Part shown: positions 9,471 through 17,851 of the stretch, piece after piece
Layout of the letters: each line of letters starts with the position of its first letter
Numbering within the stretch: position 1 is the first letter of the stretch
Source of the DNA: Croceicoccus mobilis
GTDB lineage: Bacteria; Pseudomonadota; Alphaproteobacteria; Sphingomonadales; Sphingomonadaceae
Length of the DNA stretch: 64,000 nt
Assembly: GCF_001661965.1 (NCBI RefSeq)
Contig: NZ_LYWZ01000011.1
Coordinates: 1 to 64,000, forward strand
Reading direction: 5' to 3'
The notes under the pieces: model-generated
The model's database searches: none
What the model was told of the DNA's origin: nothing
What the model saw: the letters and a program-made list of their open reading frames with translations, nothing else
Program-made: the position numbers and the translations under genes

Positions 9471-10061
9471 CTATGCGGCTTCCAGGATCAGGCGCTTGCC
9501 GAAAGAGATGACCTGTTCGCAATACCGGGGATCTGCGACCACGAGATTTCTCACCGCCAGTCCCCGCACGAGATTCCACAGGAACAAGGTGATGTCATGC
9601 GCCATTTCGGGCGCGTAACCAGCTTCGACGATGCGACCTTCCCAACCGCGAAGCACCTGATCCCCGAATTCGGTTTCGAGGCTGCCTTGTCGAACCTGCA
9701 GGTCCGCGTTGTCGGGGCATGATGTCAGGATATCTAGAACGACGTCATAGCATTCATCGAAGAACCGAGCGGTCGCGTCGTCGATCAGGGCTTGCAGAAT
9801 GTCCCCGCCGTCGAAGGATTCGATTCTCTTGAGGCTGTCGGTTTCCTGCTCGCGCACGATGACTTCGAAGACGGCGGCAACAAGTGCCTCTTTGGTCGGG
9901 AAATGGTGCAGCAGGCCCCCGCGCGAAATTCCCGCCAGATCGGCAACCGCGCTGAAGCGAAGCGCGGAGTGCCCTCCGCTTTTGAGAAGCGTGATGGCAG
10001 CCTTAAGGAGCTTGTCCCGTGTCGCCAGTCGTTTGTTTTCAAGAGTTTGGCTTATTTCCAC
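9471..10061 (-). CDS. TetR-family transcriptional regulator
   Basis: This 196-residue protein has a TetR N-terminal HTH at about residues 15-60, including VADLAGISRGGLLHHFPTKEAL, and a divergent ligand-binding C-terminal domain. It lies between the GST and an SDR gene on the same strand and probably controls one or both. The inducer is unknown. It resembles the TetR gene at 21369-22088 in the RGG-LHHF/QLHHF recognition helix. Confidence 0.87.
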   Translation of the reverse strand: MEISQTLENKRLATRDKLLKAAITLLKSGGHSALRFSAVADLAGISRGGLLHHFPTKEALVAAVFEVIVREQETDSLKRIESFDGGDILQALIDDATARFFDECYDVVLDILTSCPDNADLQVRQGSLETEFGDQVLRGWEGRIVEAGYAPEMAHDITLFLWNLVRGLAVRNLVVADPRYCEQVISFGKRLILEAA

Positions 10062-10181
10062 TTTCGGGTCGTACCTCTGGTTGGTCGCTCTCTTGCCTTC
10101 GGCAAAGGCTCTCCTGGCAGGAAGTGGCCCCCTATGCCTTGTCGGATTCGCGGAAACAAGTTTACCGTCCCTAGCGTGTTT

Positions 10182-10916
10182 TCAAGCCGAAAGTCCGCCA
10201 TCCACCACGAGTTCCGCGCCGGTAATATAGCTTGCGTCGTCCGAAGCGAGGAACAGGATGGCCTTGGCCACCTCCTCCGGCAGACCGATGCGCTTCAACG
10301 CCGTTGCCTGGGCGATTGCTTCCCTGAAGCCGGGAATGGGCGTCGCGCGGAACATGGGGGTATCGATCGGGCCAGGCAGGACGGCATTCACCCGGATCCC
10401 GAATGGCGCCAAGTCGAGCGCCGCACTGCGTGTCATGCCGCGGACGGCGAATTTCGTGGCCGTGTAGGCGAAGGTTCCGGGCGATGCCTTCAATCCGGCG
10501 ACGGAAGCGACATTGACGATGCAGCCACGCGTCGCCTTCAAGGCTTCTGTCGTCGCCTTCAGGCCGAGGAAAACGCCGCGCTGGTTGACGTTGACCGCAG
10601 CATCGAACGCCGCCGCATCGGCATCGAGAAGCGACTGGAAGAGACCGTTCCCGGCGCAATTCACCAGGATGTCGAGGCGTCCGAACCGTTCGACGGTGAG
10701 GTCCACGGCCCGGCGCCATTGCGTTTCGTCGGAAACGTCGTGCGCGACGCTGCCTGCTTCCGACCCAAGCGTATCAATGTAGCGCGCAACGCCGGCGAGG
10801 TTGAGATCGCTTAGCATGACCTGCGCGTTTGCCGCAAAAAGCAGCCTTGCGGTCGCTTCGCCGATCCCGCTGCCGGCACCCGTGACGAGCGCGACTTTCC
10901 CGCCAAATTCCTGCAT
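10182..10916 (-). CDS. SDR-family NAD(P)-dependent dehydrogenase
   Basis: This 244-residue classical SDR has a TGAGSGIGEA cofactor motif at about residues 12-21, NCAGNG at 86-91, catalytic Ser near 138 (NVASVAG), Tyr151 and Lys155 in YTATK, and the PGPIDTPM motif after the active site. It would oxidise an alcohol or reduce a ketone; the substrate is unknown. It is followed by the TetR gene. The upstream class II aldolase-type gene is also on the minus strand, which suggests a small catabolic unit. Confidence 0.87.
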   Translation of the reverse strand: MQEFGGKVALVTGAGSGIGEATARLLFAANAQVMLSDLNLAGVARYIDTLGSEAGSVAHDVSDETQWRRAVDLTVERFGRLDILVNCAGNGLFQSLLDADAAAFDAAVNVNQRGVFLGLKATTEALKATRGCIVNVASVAGLKASPGTFAYTATKFAVRGMTRSAALDLAPFGIRVNAVLPGPIDTPMFRATPIPGFREAIAQATALKRIGLPEEVAKAILFLASDDASYITGAELVVDGGLSA

Positions 10917-11014
10917 CAGTCAACCCTCTCCCAATATCTCCCGAACAAAAGGATTAGCAACCGTATATCCTGTTTGTTTCAGCCGCCGGTTATGAACGGC
11001 TTATCACGTCTGCG

Positions 11015-11746
11015 CTAGTCCTTTCTGGCTCGCTTCGCGGCTGCCTGTTCCGCCCACAGGGCCCAGGGCCGTTCCACCTGGCCTTCGTTGGTCTCCATGC
11101 AGGAGCGCGCCTCTTGCTCGGTCAGGTGCTTGAAGCTGTCGACCGAGGCAGCAGCGAACTGCATCCGCGCGTTGATTTCGGCGTAAACGGCCCGGAACAC
11201 AACGCGTTCGATCGAATCCGCCACGACAGTGGAACCGTGTCCGCGCATCAGGGCGATGTCGTGGTTCGCAAAACACTTCGCGAATTCGGCACCCTTGGCG
11301 CGATCGCGGATCAGCAGGTCGGTACATTCGCCGAACCGTTCGCGGATTTCGAAAACCGGCGCCTGTGTGCCGATGAACCCAGCCATATGGAAGATGGGCT
11401 GCAGCCGCTTCGATTCCAGAACCGAAAATGGCACAATCGAATGCGAGTGGCTGTGCACGATCGCCATGACATCGGGCCGGGCGCGGTATATTTCGCTGTG
11501 CAGGAACCGCTCGAGATAGACGCGTTCCCCGGTCGGCTGGACCGTCTCCCCGCTCAGGTCGAATTCCAGAATATCGCCTGGCTCGATCGCGCCCGGCGCG
11601 CGGTTGCGGGCGAGAAAGAACCGGTCGGCGATGGCCGGATGGCGGGCGCTGATATGGCCGAAGGCATCGACGACCCCGTGGTCGAAGAGGATGTGGTTGG
11701 CCACCACCAGCTTTTCGATCAAGTCTGTCAAAGCGCCGATGTCCAT
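11015..11746 (-). CDS. Class II aldolase/adducin-fold protein (aldolase or aromatic-acid decarboxylase)
   Basis: This 243-residue class II aldolase/adducin-domain protein has metal-ligand histidines in AIVHSHSHS at about residues 96-103 and a later RGHGS histidine. The family contains sugar-phosphate aldolases and also metal-dependent aromatic acid decarboxylases. Given the aromatic-degradation neighbours, a decarboxylase or C-C lyase on a ring-derived acid is plausible (inference). The start at 11746 is preceded by AGAGAGG; the longer frame to 11923 has no family-like sequence. Confidence 0.78.
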   Translation of the reverse strand: MDIGALTDLIEKLVVANHILFDHGVVDAFGHISARHPAIADRFFLARNRAPGAIEPGDILEFDLSGETVQPTGERVYLERFLHSEIYRARPDVMAIVHSHSHSIVPFSVLESKRLQPIFHMAGFIGTQAPVFEIRERFGECTDLLIRDRAKGAEFAKCFANHDIALMRGHGSTVVADSIERVVFRAVYAEINARMQFAAASVDSFKHLTEQEARSCMETNEGQVERPWALWAEQAAAKRARKD

Positions 11747-11981
11747 TTGAATGTTAACCTCTCTCGTGGCTAGATATCCCGATCGTGCAGGTCCTTGCCC
11801 GATACGTGCGACATCGCAGCCCAAAGCGCGAAAATGCGCATATTCGTGGCCTGCTCGCAAAACCGGAATTGAGCCGCCCGACGACATCGTTGCCCGCAAA
11901 GGGAAAATAGGATGTGCACACATTAATTGGGAATGTCAATCTGTCGTTGTGGAGGTTGTGGCCGGCTGAAAGATGCCAGTG

Positions 11982-12440
11982 TCAGCCTTCCGGCTGACTC
12001 AACAATTCGCGCTCGAGATTTTCCGACATGCGGTTGAGTACCGAGAGGCACGTTTCGACGTCTTCTGGCTCGATCCCCTTGGTGGCCGCGCTGTTGATTT
12101 CAACGGCGTATGGCAGAAGCTCCTGTTCGAGAGCCCGGCCGCTGTCGGTAAGCGCGATGAGCAATTGGCGGCGATCTATGCGATCCCGTGTTCGTGTGAC
12201 CAGGCCGCGCTTTTCCATCGCAGTGATCAGTTTCGCTGTGGTGTTTTCAGCCACGCCCGTCGCGTCGCTCAGATATTTCTGATTAACTCCGTCGCCGTGC
12301 CACAGCACGCGAAGGTAATACCAGAAGCCAGTGTCGAGGCCGTGACGTGCCAGCCGGGAGGAGAGCAGTCGATCGAACCGGCGGTGACATCTTCGCACCT
12401 GGTAGCCAAGGCTGCGGGTGGGAAAAAGCTGCAGGGACAT
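11982..12440 (-). CDS. MarR-family transcriptional regulator
   Basis: This 152-residue winged-helix MarR protein has KYLSDATGVAENTTAKLITAMEKRGLVTR as the recognition region and wing RTRDRIDRRQLLIALTDSG. The start at ATG 12440 fits the family; frames reaching 12716 add unrelated sequence. It is divergent from the BKACE-type gene at 12667 across about 225 bases holding an inverted repeat, so it probably controls that operon. Confidence 0.85.
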   Translation of the reverse strand: MSLQLFPTRSLGYQVRRCHRRFDRLLSSRLARHGLDTGFWYYLRVLWHGDGVNQKYLSDATGVAENTTAKLITAMEKRGLVTRTRDRIDRRQLLIALTDSGRALEQELLPYAVEINSAATKGIEPEDVETCLSVLNRMSENLERELLSQPEG

Positions 12441-12619
12441 GGGCTCGGCTCTCCGAAGCGAAGGTGGCTGGCGTCGCCTCTCGTCCGCCGCTTTAGCGGA
12501 TTCAAGGCCGGCATACCAACCGTTTAGGGGGCGGTTACAGGATTGGGGAAGGATCCGCGAATCCGGTCTTGCAGACGCCGCTAGGATACCGTACATCCGG
12601 TCCGCAAGTTTAAAATGAT

Positions 12620-12638
12620 TCGCTTTTCGGATAAGCGA
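12620..12638. promoter_or_regulatory. Candidate MarR operator upstream of the BKACE-like operon
   Basis: TCGCTT and AAGCGA arms are separated by 7 bases, about 30 bases before the BKACE start codon. They lie between divergent marR-type and catabolic genes. Size and position suit a MarR dimer site; the assignment to this regulator is inferred. Confidence 0.4.
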
Positions 12639-12666
12639 TGAAGCGCAATTTTGGGAGAGATTGAAG

Positions 12667-13641
12667 ATGGACGCTGTGACGACCAAAACGATTCCCTCGC
12701 TTTGGGAAGCCGCCAAGCAGGAAATGGAAGGCTACGGCTTTCTTGGCAATTACGAGCAGCCCAAGTGGGACGTTCCGGAAAAAATCGGGATTGCCGTGGC
12801 GGTTTCGGACCGATTCGGCGACGATGCGGATCACGGCGCAAACCAATCCTCGGTGGAGAAGTACGTGGACGAAGCGTCGGCCGTCATCGAGGAAGGGGCC
12901 TTCTCGATCCACATCGATTTCACGTGGGTGACCGATGAAAAGGGCCGCCGGCTCGACCAGATTCCTCCGACCGAGGCCTATTCGATGGTGCTCGAGCCGC
13001 TCCGCAAGCGCTACGGCTACAGCTTCATGGCCGATCTCAACGTTCTGAACGGCAAGACGTTCGAGGAATGCATGAGCCCGATAACAGCCGGCCTGGCAGA
13101 ATCCGCGCCATGTGCTCCTGGCCACCCCGAAAGCTTCGTCGGCCCCGCGGTGCAGACCTTGATGGATCACAACGTCTTGGCCGTTCCCGCCATTCACAAT
13201 TCAGGCGAGATCGAGCTGGCCAAGCGCCGCTTAATCGATACTGGCATCATCAAGAACAAGGTCCTGTGGGGCATCCTCTATGGCCTGCCGTTCGACGTCG
13301 GTCGCACCCTGATTTCGGGCAACAGCGTGATGGACTGCGACGACATGATCCGCCAGTTGATGCTCATGGTGCATCAGATCCGCAAGATCGACCCAGATCC
13401 GCAATTTCTGGTTTGTGCGGCCGGTCGCGCCACCATGTACATGACCACGCTGGCCACAATGATGGGTTTCCACATCCGTGTCGGGACCGAAGACACGGCG
13501 TTCAAGTACCCTAATTCAAACGAGAAGTTCAAGAGCAACGTCGAAATGGTCCGCGCCGCTAAGCAGATCGCAGAGTTGCACGGCCGCACCCCGGCAACCG
13601 CCAACGAAATGCGCGCACTGTTCGGCATTGCGCCGCGCTGA
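12667..13641 (+). CDS. Divergent DUF849/BKACE-family enzyme
   Basis: This 324-residue TIM-barrel protein of the beta-keto acid cleavage enzyme family (DUF849) has C-terminal hallmarks such as LYGLPFDVGRTL, AAGRATMYMTTLATMMGFHIRVGTED and a C-terminal FGIAPR. Characterised members condense a beta-keto acid with acetyl-CoA and release acetoacetate, using a divalent metal bound by an H-x-H pair. Here the matching strand reads SIHIDFTW, so the second His seems to be Asp, which suggests altered metal binding or chemistry. ATG 12667 is preferred over TTG 12661; GGGAGAG lies upstream. A paralogue with a canonical HLHAR motif lies at 17852. Confidence 0.78.
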   Translation: MDAVTTKTIPSLWEAAKQEMEGYGFLGNYEQPKWDVPEKIGIAVAVSDRFGDDADHGANQSSVEKYVDEASAVIEEGAFSIHIDFTWVTDEKGRRLDQIPPTEAYSMVLEPLRKRYGYSFMADLNVLNGKTFEECMSPITAGLAESAPCAPGHPESFVGPAVQTLMDHNVLAVPAIHNSGEIELAKRRLIDTGIIKNKVLWGILYGLPFDVGRTLISGNSVMDCDDMIRQLMLMVHQIRKIDPDPQFLVCAAGRATMYMTTLATMMGFHIRVGTEDTAFKYPNSNEKFKSNVEMVRAAKQIAELHGRTPATANEMRALFGIAPR

Positions 13642-13654
13642 GGAGGTAGGTCGG

Positions 13655-14602
13655 ATGGCAATCCACGAAAAATTTCGCCGCGATCCGCTCAGGTCGGTGG
13701 CGATATTCGGTGCGAGCGGACGGATGGGCCGGGAGGTGGCGGACTTTCTGTCCTACGCCGCGCCCGATCTCGAACTGCGGCTGATCGCAAGCTCGGCCTC
13801 GTCGCAGGAAAAGGTCGCTGGCCAGTTTCCGCACGCGAAGGTGGTGAACGCGAACTACTTCGACGCCCCCTCCCTAGAAGGCGCGCTGGCCGGGGTCGAG
13901 GGTGTTTTCGTCGTCACTCCTCCCGGGCTCGACGAAAAGACCGCGATGCCCAACGTTGTCGCCGCGCTCAAGCAGGCGGGGAGCGTCCGCCAGGTAATCC
14001 GGCTGCTCGGCTATGCGCCGGACTACAATCCCAAGAAGTTTCCCTGGGGCGAGCTCAAAACCGGATGGGAGCACTGGGTCGCGCGTGAAATCTTTGACGA
14101 GTCCGGCTTGCCGATGACCTACGTCAATCTCGGCGCGACGCTGTTCGACAACTTCTATTTCACCCGGCCCGCCCTGGTGTCGCAGAAGAAACTGATCTGG
14201 CCGGATCGTCACTTGCCGATGTTCGACGTGCGGGATCTGGGCGAAGTCGTCGCGCGCCTGTTCCTCAGCCCCGACCAGCGGTACGTCGGCACCTCGCTGA
14301 CCATGAACAACGGCTATGATTATGTGACCACCGCGCAGATGGCCGAAGCGATGAGCGATGCGTGGCGCGTTCGGATCAGCGTGGATACCAGTCGCGAGGC
14401 GTTCCTGAAGGAATATTGCCCGGTCTTCGAGCAGCGGTTTGGTCACGCCGGCATGGCCGAAGGATTGCTGGACTACTTCGAGTGGGAGCACGAAAACTGG
14501 CTTTGGCAGATCAACGATACGGCCGAACGGATCCTAGGCCGCAAGCCCAACACGTTGTTCGGCTGGCTGCGCGAACATAAATCGGATTTCGTAGATAATT
14601 GA
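13655..14602 (+). CDS. NmrA-like NAD(P)-binding oxidoreductase
   Basis: This 315-residue atypical SDR/NmrA-like protein has the dinucleotide motif IFGASGRMG at about residues 16-24, followed by VVNANYFDAPSLEGALAGVEGVFVVTPPG, the usual NmrA/quinone-reductase layout. ATG 13655 follows AGGAGG, 13 bases after the upstream stop. Close spacing puts it in the operon with the BKACE-type gene. A reductase role on a quinone or ring-derived ketone is plausible, but the substrate is unknown. Confidence 0.75.
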   Translation: MAIHEKFRRDPLRSVAIFGASGRMGREVADFLSYAAPDLELRLIASSASSQEKVAGQFPHAKVVNANYFDAPSLEGALAGVEGVFVVTPPGLDEKTAMPNVVAALKQAGSVRQVIRLLGYAPDYNPKKFPWGELKTGWEHWVAREIFDESGLPMTYVNLGATLFDNFYFTRPALVSQKKLIWPDRHLPMFDVRDLGEVVARLFLSPDQRYVGTSLTMNNGYDYVTTAQMAEAMSDAWRVRISVDTSREAFLKEYCPVFEQRFGHAGMAEGLLDYFEWEHENWLWQINDTAERILGRKPNTLFGWLREHKSDFVDN

Positions 14603-14812
14603 GATCAGTCCAGATCGGGGCACCGATCATGGAGTCTGAACCACAAAAGAGGAGTTTGCTGAAATGGCCATGAACGGGCTTCATCACGCCGCCTTCATCA
14701 CCAAGGACATGAAGGCGCAGATCGAATTTTTCACCCAGTGTCCGTCGTCAGAACATTTGGCACAACTCGCGGCGTAAATTAGCGGAGTGCGGGCCTCGTC
14801 CTGGGGTTGATA

Positions 14813-15793
14813 TTAAGCGGCGATCTTGCGGTGGAGCAAGCGGCGATGTTCGATGGTCTTCCGTTTGATCCTTTCGCGCTGTTTGATGATGGCATCGGCC
14901 CTGCCGAAGTAGGCGTCGGCGGGCGTCACGTTGTTCAGGCTCTCGTGGTAACGTCGGTGGTTATAATGCTCGACGAAGGCTTCGATCTGGGCCTCAAGGT
15001 CACCGGGCAGGAAGTAATTTTCGAGCAGGATGCGATTCTTGAGGGTCTGATGCCAGCGCTCGATCTTGCCCTGGGTCTGGGGATGCATCGGAGCGCCGCG
15101 CACATGGCTCATTTTCCGGGCCTCGATATATTCCGCCAGTTCACCCGCGATGTAGCTCGGGCCATTATCCGACAGCAGCCGAGGCTTGTGCAGCACCGTT
15201 GCGCTGTCGCAACCCGAGGCCTCGAGCGCGAGGTCCAGCGTGTCGGTGACATCCTCGGCTCGCATGTTGGTGCACAGCTTCCAGGCGATGATGTAGCGCG
15301 AGAAGTCGTCGAGCACGGTCGACAGATAGACCCAGCCCCAGCCAATGATCTTGAAGTAGGTGAAGTCGGTCTGCCACATTTCGTTCGGCCGCGTCGTCTT
15401 GGTGTGGAACGCATCGGCTGCCCTGATCACGACGAAGGCCGGGCTGGTAATCAGATCATGGGCCTTGAGCAGGCGATAAACCGTGGCCTCCGACACGAAG
15501 TAGCGCTTCTCGTCGGTGAAGCGCACCGCCAGTTCGCGGGGCGACAGATCGGTTGTATCCAGCGCCATGTCGATGATCTGCTGCTGGATATCGTCGCCGA
15601 TGCGGTTCCACACCCGGCGCGGGGCCGATGGCCGATCCTCCAACGCCTCCGGGCCGCCTTCGAGATAGCGGTCGTACCAGCGATAGAAGGTCCGGCGCGG
15701 GATGCCCAACTGCTCCAGCGTGCGCCAGGCCGGGAGGTGCGACTGTTCGACGATCCGGATGATCTCCAGCTTCTCGGATGCAGGGTATCTCAT
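14813..15793 (-). CDS. IS3-family transposase OrfB
   Basis: This 326-residue DDE integrase-type protein has an N-terminal HTH_21-like region, then the rve core with catalytic Asp in MWQTDFTYFK, a second Asp in LSDNGPSY, and Glu in QGKIERWHQ. The YNHRRYHESLNNVTPADAYF segment after the core is typical of IS3 OrfB. It starts with an ATG overlapping the orfA stop by 4 bases, so expression may use re-initiation rather than frameshifting. Confidence 0.92.
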   Translation of the reverse strand: MRYPASEKLEIIRIVEQSHLPAWRTLEQLGIPRRTFYRWYDRYLEGGPEALEDRPSAPRRVWNRIGDDIQQQIIDMALDTTDLSPRELAVRFTDEKRYFVSEATVYRLLKAHDLITSPAFVVIRAADAFHTKTTRPNEMWQTDFTYFKIIGWGWVYLSTVLDDFSRYIIAWKLCTNMRAEDVTDTLDLALEASGCDSATVLHKPRLLSDNGPSYIAGELAEYIEARKMSHVRGAPMHPQTQGKIERWHQTLKNRILLENYFLPGDLEAQIEAFVEHYNHRRYHESLNNVTPADAYFGRADAIIKQRERIKRKTIEHRRLLHRKIAA

Positions 15794-16173
15794 TCGTCGT
15801 CGCCCCCATCCGCGATCATGCTTTTTTTAAGCAGGCGGTTCTCGAGGGTCAGGTCGGCCACGCATTCCTTCAGCGCACGGGCTTCCCGGCGCAGATCCTG
15901 GACCTCGCCGGTGGTTGCGGCACGGGCGGTATCGCCGGCGAGCCGGCGCTTGCCCGCTTCCATGAACTCCTTCGACCAGGTGTAGTACAGGCTCTGGGCG
16001 ATCCCTTCCTTGCGGCACAGTTCAGCAATGCTGTCATCGCCGCGCAGGCCTTCAAGCACGATCCGGATTTTATCCTCGGCAGAGAAGTGCCGGCGTGTCG
16101 CCCGCCGGATGTCCTTCACCACCTGCTCCGCAGGAGCCTTCACCGATTTTTTCAAGGAGGATTTGGGCTTCAT
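15790..16173 (-). CDS. IS3-family transposase OrfA
   Basis: This 127-residue DNA-binding subunit has the HTH_8-type region HFSAEDKIRIVLEGLRGD and ELCRKEGIAQSLYYTWSKEF, followed by a leucine-rich coiled segment (LTLENRLLKKSM) for dimerisation. It is transcribed ahead of orfB with a 4-base overlap. The frame is intact. Confidence 0.92.
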   Translation of the reverse strand: MKPKSSLKKSVKAPAEQVVKDIRRATRRHFSAEDKIRIVLEGLRGDDSIAELCRKEGIAQSLYYTWSKEFMEAGKRRLAGDTARAATTGEVQDLRREARALKECVADLTLENRLLKKSMIADGGDDE

Positions 16174-16667
16174 CTTCGTTCCTTCGTCACTACGACGAAG
16201 CCCAAATCCTCCTTAATTCACAACCTCAAATCTGTGCCATTGGCGCTGACGCCGGACAAAGGTCGATACTATGGCCGAACTGCTCGAAATGCGCGATCGC
16301 CTGCGCAGCAACGGTTACGCCGTGTTCGGACCCGTCAGCCACGGGATGAACTATTCGATGTACTTCTCCGGGCCCGAAGGCTTGCAGATGGAATATTCAA
16401 CTACCGAAGGCTGCCCCAAGGTCGAACCCAAGGGATGGGTCGATGCCGAGGCCGCGGGCACGATCGGGATCAGCCGGGAAGATCTCGCGCGCTTCGTTAA
16501 TCCGCCGGCCTTTACCGGCAAGGGTGGCGGCGAGGTTCCGCAGCCGTCGGGCGACGGAACGATCAATCCGAGCCCCATCCCCGAGCCGATGTTCAGCCAG
16601 CTGGGCTATCTGTCCGATGCCGACCTGGCAGAGGCCATGCGCTTTGCAGCGCCCGAGAACGCCGAGC

Positions 16668-17069
16668 ATGCACACTGAATCGAGCCCGGCGGAGGGTGTC
16701 GATCGGCTCGTCTTCGTATGTGAACAGTTCAAGGCGATTGAACAGGGTGACATGGACCGCCTGGCGGCCTGTTTCGCACCGGGCGCCTTGATCTGGCACA
16801 ATTATGACGAAAAGGAGCAGACCGTCGCGCAAGCGGCGGTCGCTCTCAAGGGGCTGCATGACGCCAGTCACCGGGTAGCCTATACGGATCAGACCCTGAC
16901 CCAGGCGGGTTCCCTCGTGTTCTCCAAGCACGTCCTGAACGCCGAACTGAAGAAAGGTGGCGTGCTGCGCCTTCATGCCTTGATGCAGATTACGATCGAC
17001 GATCTGGGTCGCATCACGCGGATCGATGAATATTTCGACAGCCGGGCAATCGACATTTTGGCGGGTTGA
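16668..17069 (+). CDS. NTF2/SnoaL-like protein
   Basis: This 133-residue alpha+beta-barrel protein of the SnoaL-like/NTF2 superfamily has the pattern FKAIEQGDMDRLAACFAPGALIWHNYDEKEQT and a C-terminal ITRIDEYFDSR. Such small proteins act as isomerases, hydratases or hydroxylases on ring compounds, but the fold alone does not set the reaction. ATG 16668 overlaps the end of the broken VOC gene by 11 bases, so it was translationally coupled and may have lost expression. Confidence 0.75.
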   Translation: MHTESSPAEGVDRLVFVCEQFKAIEQGDMDRLAACFAPGALIWHNYDEKEQTVAQAAVALKGLHDASHRVAYTDQTLTQAGSLVFSKHVLNAELKKGGVLRLHALMQITIDDLGRITRIDEYFDSRAIDILAG

Positions 17070-17146
17070 TTCCGGTTCGATCCGGTCGGGCTGGCTGGCT
17101 TTTTAAAGGGCTGGATGGGCAATCTATATCATTGCGGGAGGGAAAA

Positions 17147-17758
17147 TTGCGTATACTTCACATCGACACCAGCATTCTCGGCGAATACTCGGCCAGTCGC
17201 GTTCTGTCCGCCGCCGTTATGAAGAATTTGACCGCTGCAAATCCCGATGCCGAGGTAAGCTACCTCGATCTCGCCGAAAATCCGCTCGATCACCTTTCCG
17301 GTGCCCATATCGCGGTGCAGCAGGGTTTGCCCGTCGACCAGGTTCCGCACATCGCCGATGACTTGGCGCGCTCATCGGAAGCGCTGGAGACCTTCATGGC
17401 AGCGGACGTAGTCGTGATCGGCGTCGCGATGTACAATTTTACGGTGCCCTCGCAGCTCAAGGCGTGGATCGACCGGATCCTTATGGCCGGCAAGACCTTC
17501 CGCTATACCGAAACGGGAGCAGAAGGCTTCATGGGCGGCAAGCGGGTCATCCTGTGCATCGCGCGCGGCTCCGTTTATTCGAACGGCGCGCCGGCCGCGC
17601 CGCTCGAGTTCGCCGAGAGTTATCTCAAGGGCATCTTCGGTTTTATCGGCATCTTCGACGTTGAGACGGTCATTGCCGAGGGTCTTGCGATTTCGCCGGA
17701 GCATCGTGAAACGGCGGTCGGAGGCGCACTCGAGGCAGCAGGCGCCTTGCCCGCCTGA
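17147..17758 (+). CDS. FMN-dependent NADH-azoreductase/quinone reductase (AzoR-like)
   Basis: This 203-residue flavodoxin-fold protein has DTSILGEYSASRVLS for FMN phosphate binding near the N-terminus, VVIGVAMYNFTVPSQLKAWIDRI (the AzoR MYNF motif), and GAEGFMGGK. AzoR enzymes reduce quinones and azo compounds with NADH. The start is TTG 17147 after GGGAGGG; length and N-terminal match support it. In this cluster it may reduce a quinone made by the neighbouring hydroxylase (inference). Confidence 0.83.
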   Translation: MRILHIDTSILGEYSASRVLSAAVMKNLTAANPDAEVSYLDLAENPLDHLSGAHIAVQQGLPVDQVPHIADDLARSSEALETFMAADVVVIGVAMYNFTVPSQLKAWIDRILMAGKTFRYTETGAEGFMGGKRVILCIARGSVYSNGAPAAPLEFAESYLKGIFGFIGIFDVETVIAEGLAISPEHRETAVGGALEAAGALPA

Positions 17759-17804
17759 CCGCGCGCGGTTTCAACAAACGGGAAACACGCCGGACTTCAG
17801 GTCG

Positions 17805-17824
17805 CCTCCACCCGATAGTGGAGG
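17805..17824. other. Small hairpin between the azoreductase and BKACE genes
   Basis: CCTCCA and TGGAGG are separated by 8 bases, about 30 bases before the BKACE start. No T-tract follows. It may be an mRNA processing or stability element; weak evidence. Confidence 0.25.
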
Positions 17825-17851
17825 GTCGATCCGGCGACAGAGGAAGACAAG

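Larger units (their letters stand above)
14739..16258 (-). mobile_element. IS3-family insertion sequence
   Basis: The element is 1520 bp with TG...CA ends. The left end begins TGTCCGTCGTCAG, and the complement of the right end begins TGTCCGGCGTCAG, with further similarity inward (TGGCACA, GTGAATTA/GTAAATTA). It contains overlapping orfA and orfB on the minus strand, both intact. It sits inside the VOC gene without a visible target duplication. Confidence 0.9.
14664..16678 (+). pseudogene. VOC/glyoxalase-fold gene destroyed by an IS3 insertion with internal deletion
   Basis: The 5' part (14664-14738) encodes MAMNGLHHAAFITKDMKAQ and a few more residues, the first strand and helix of a vicinal-oxygen-chelate protein. 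The 3' part (16259-16678) resumes in the same frame after the IS and encodes a C-terminal VOC half containing VDTMAELLEMRDRLRSNG, FGPVSHGMNYSMYFSGPEG and LQMEYSTTEG. The central segment expected between them (roughly 60 residues, including much of the metal site) is missing, and no target duplication flanks the IS. Insertion was therefore accompanied or followed by an adjacent deletion. A shorter product from ATG 16271 is possible but unlikely to be active. Confidence 0.82.

Noticed and set aside
14807-15985. 392-codon plus-strand frame over the IS3 element
   Set aside because: It lies opposite the intact transposase genes; the composition is that of a shadow frame.
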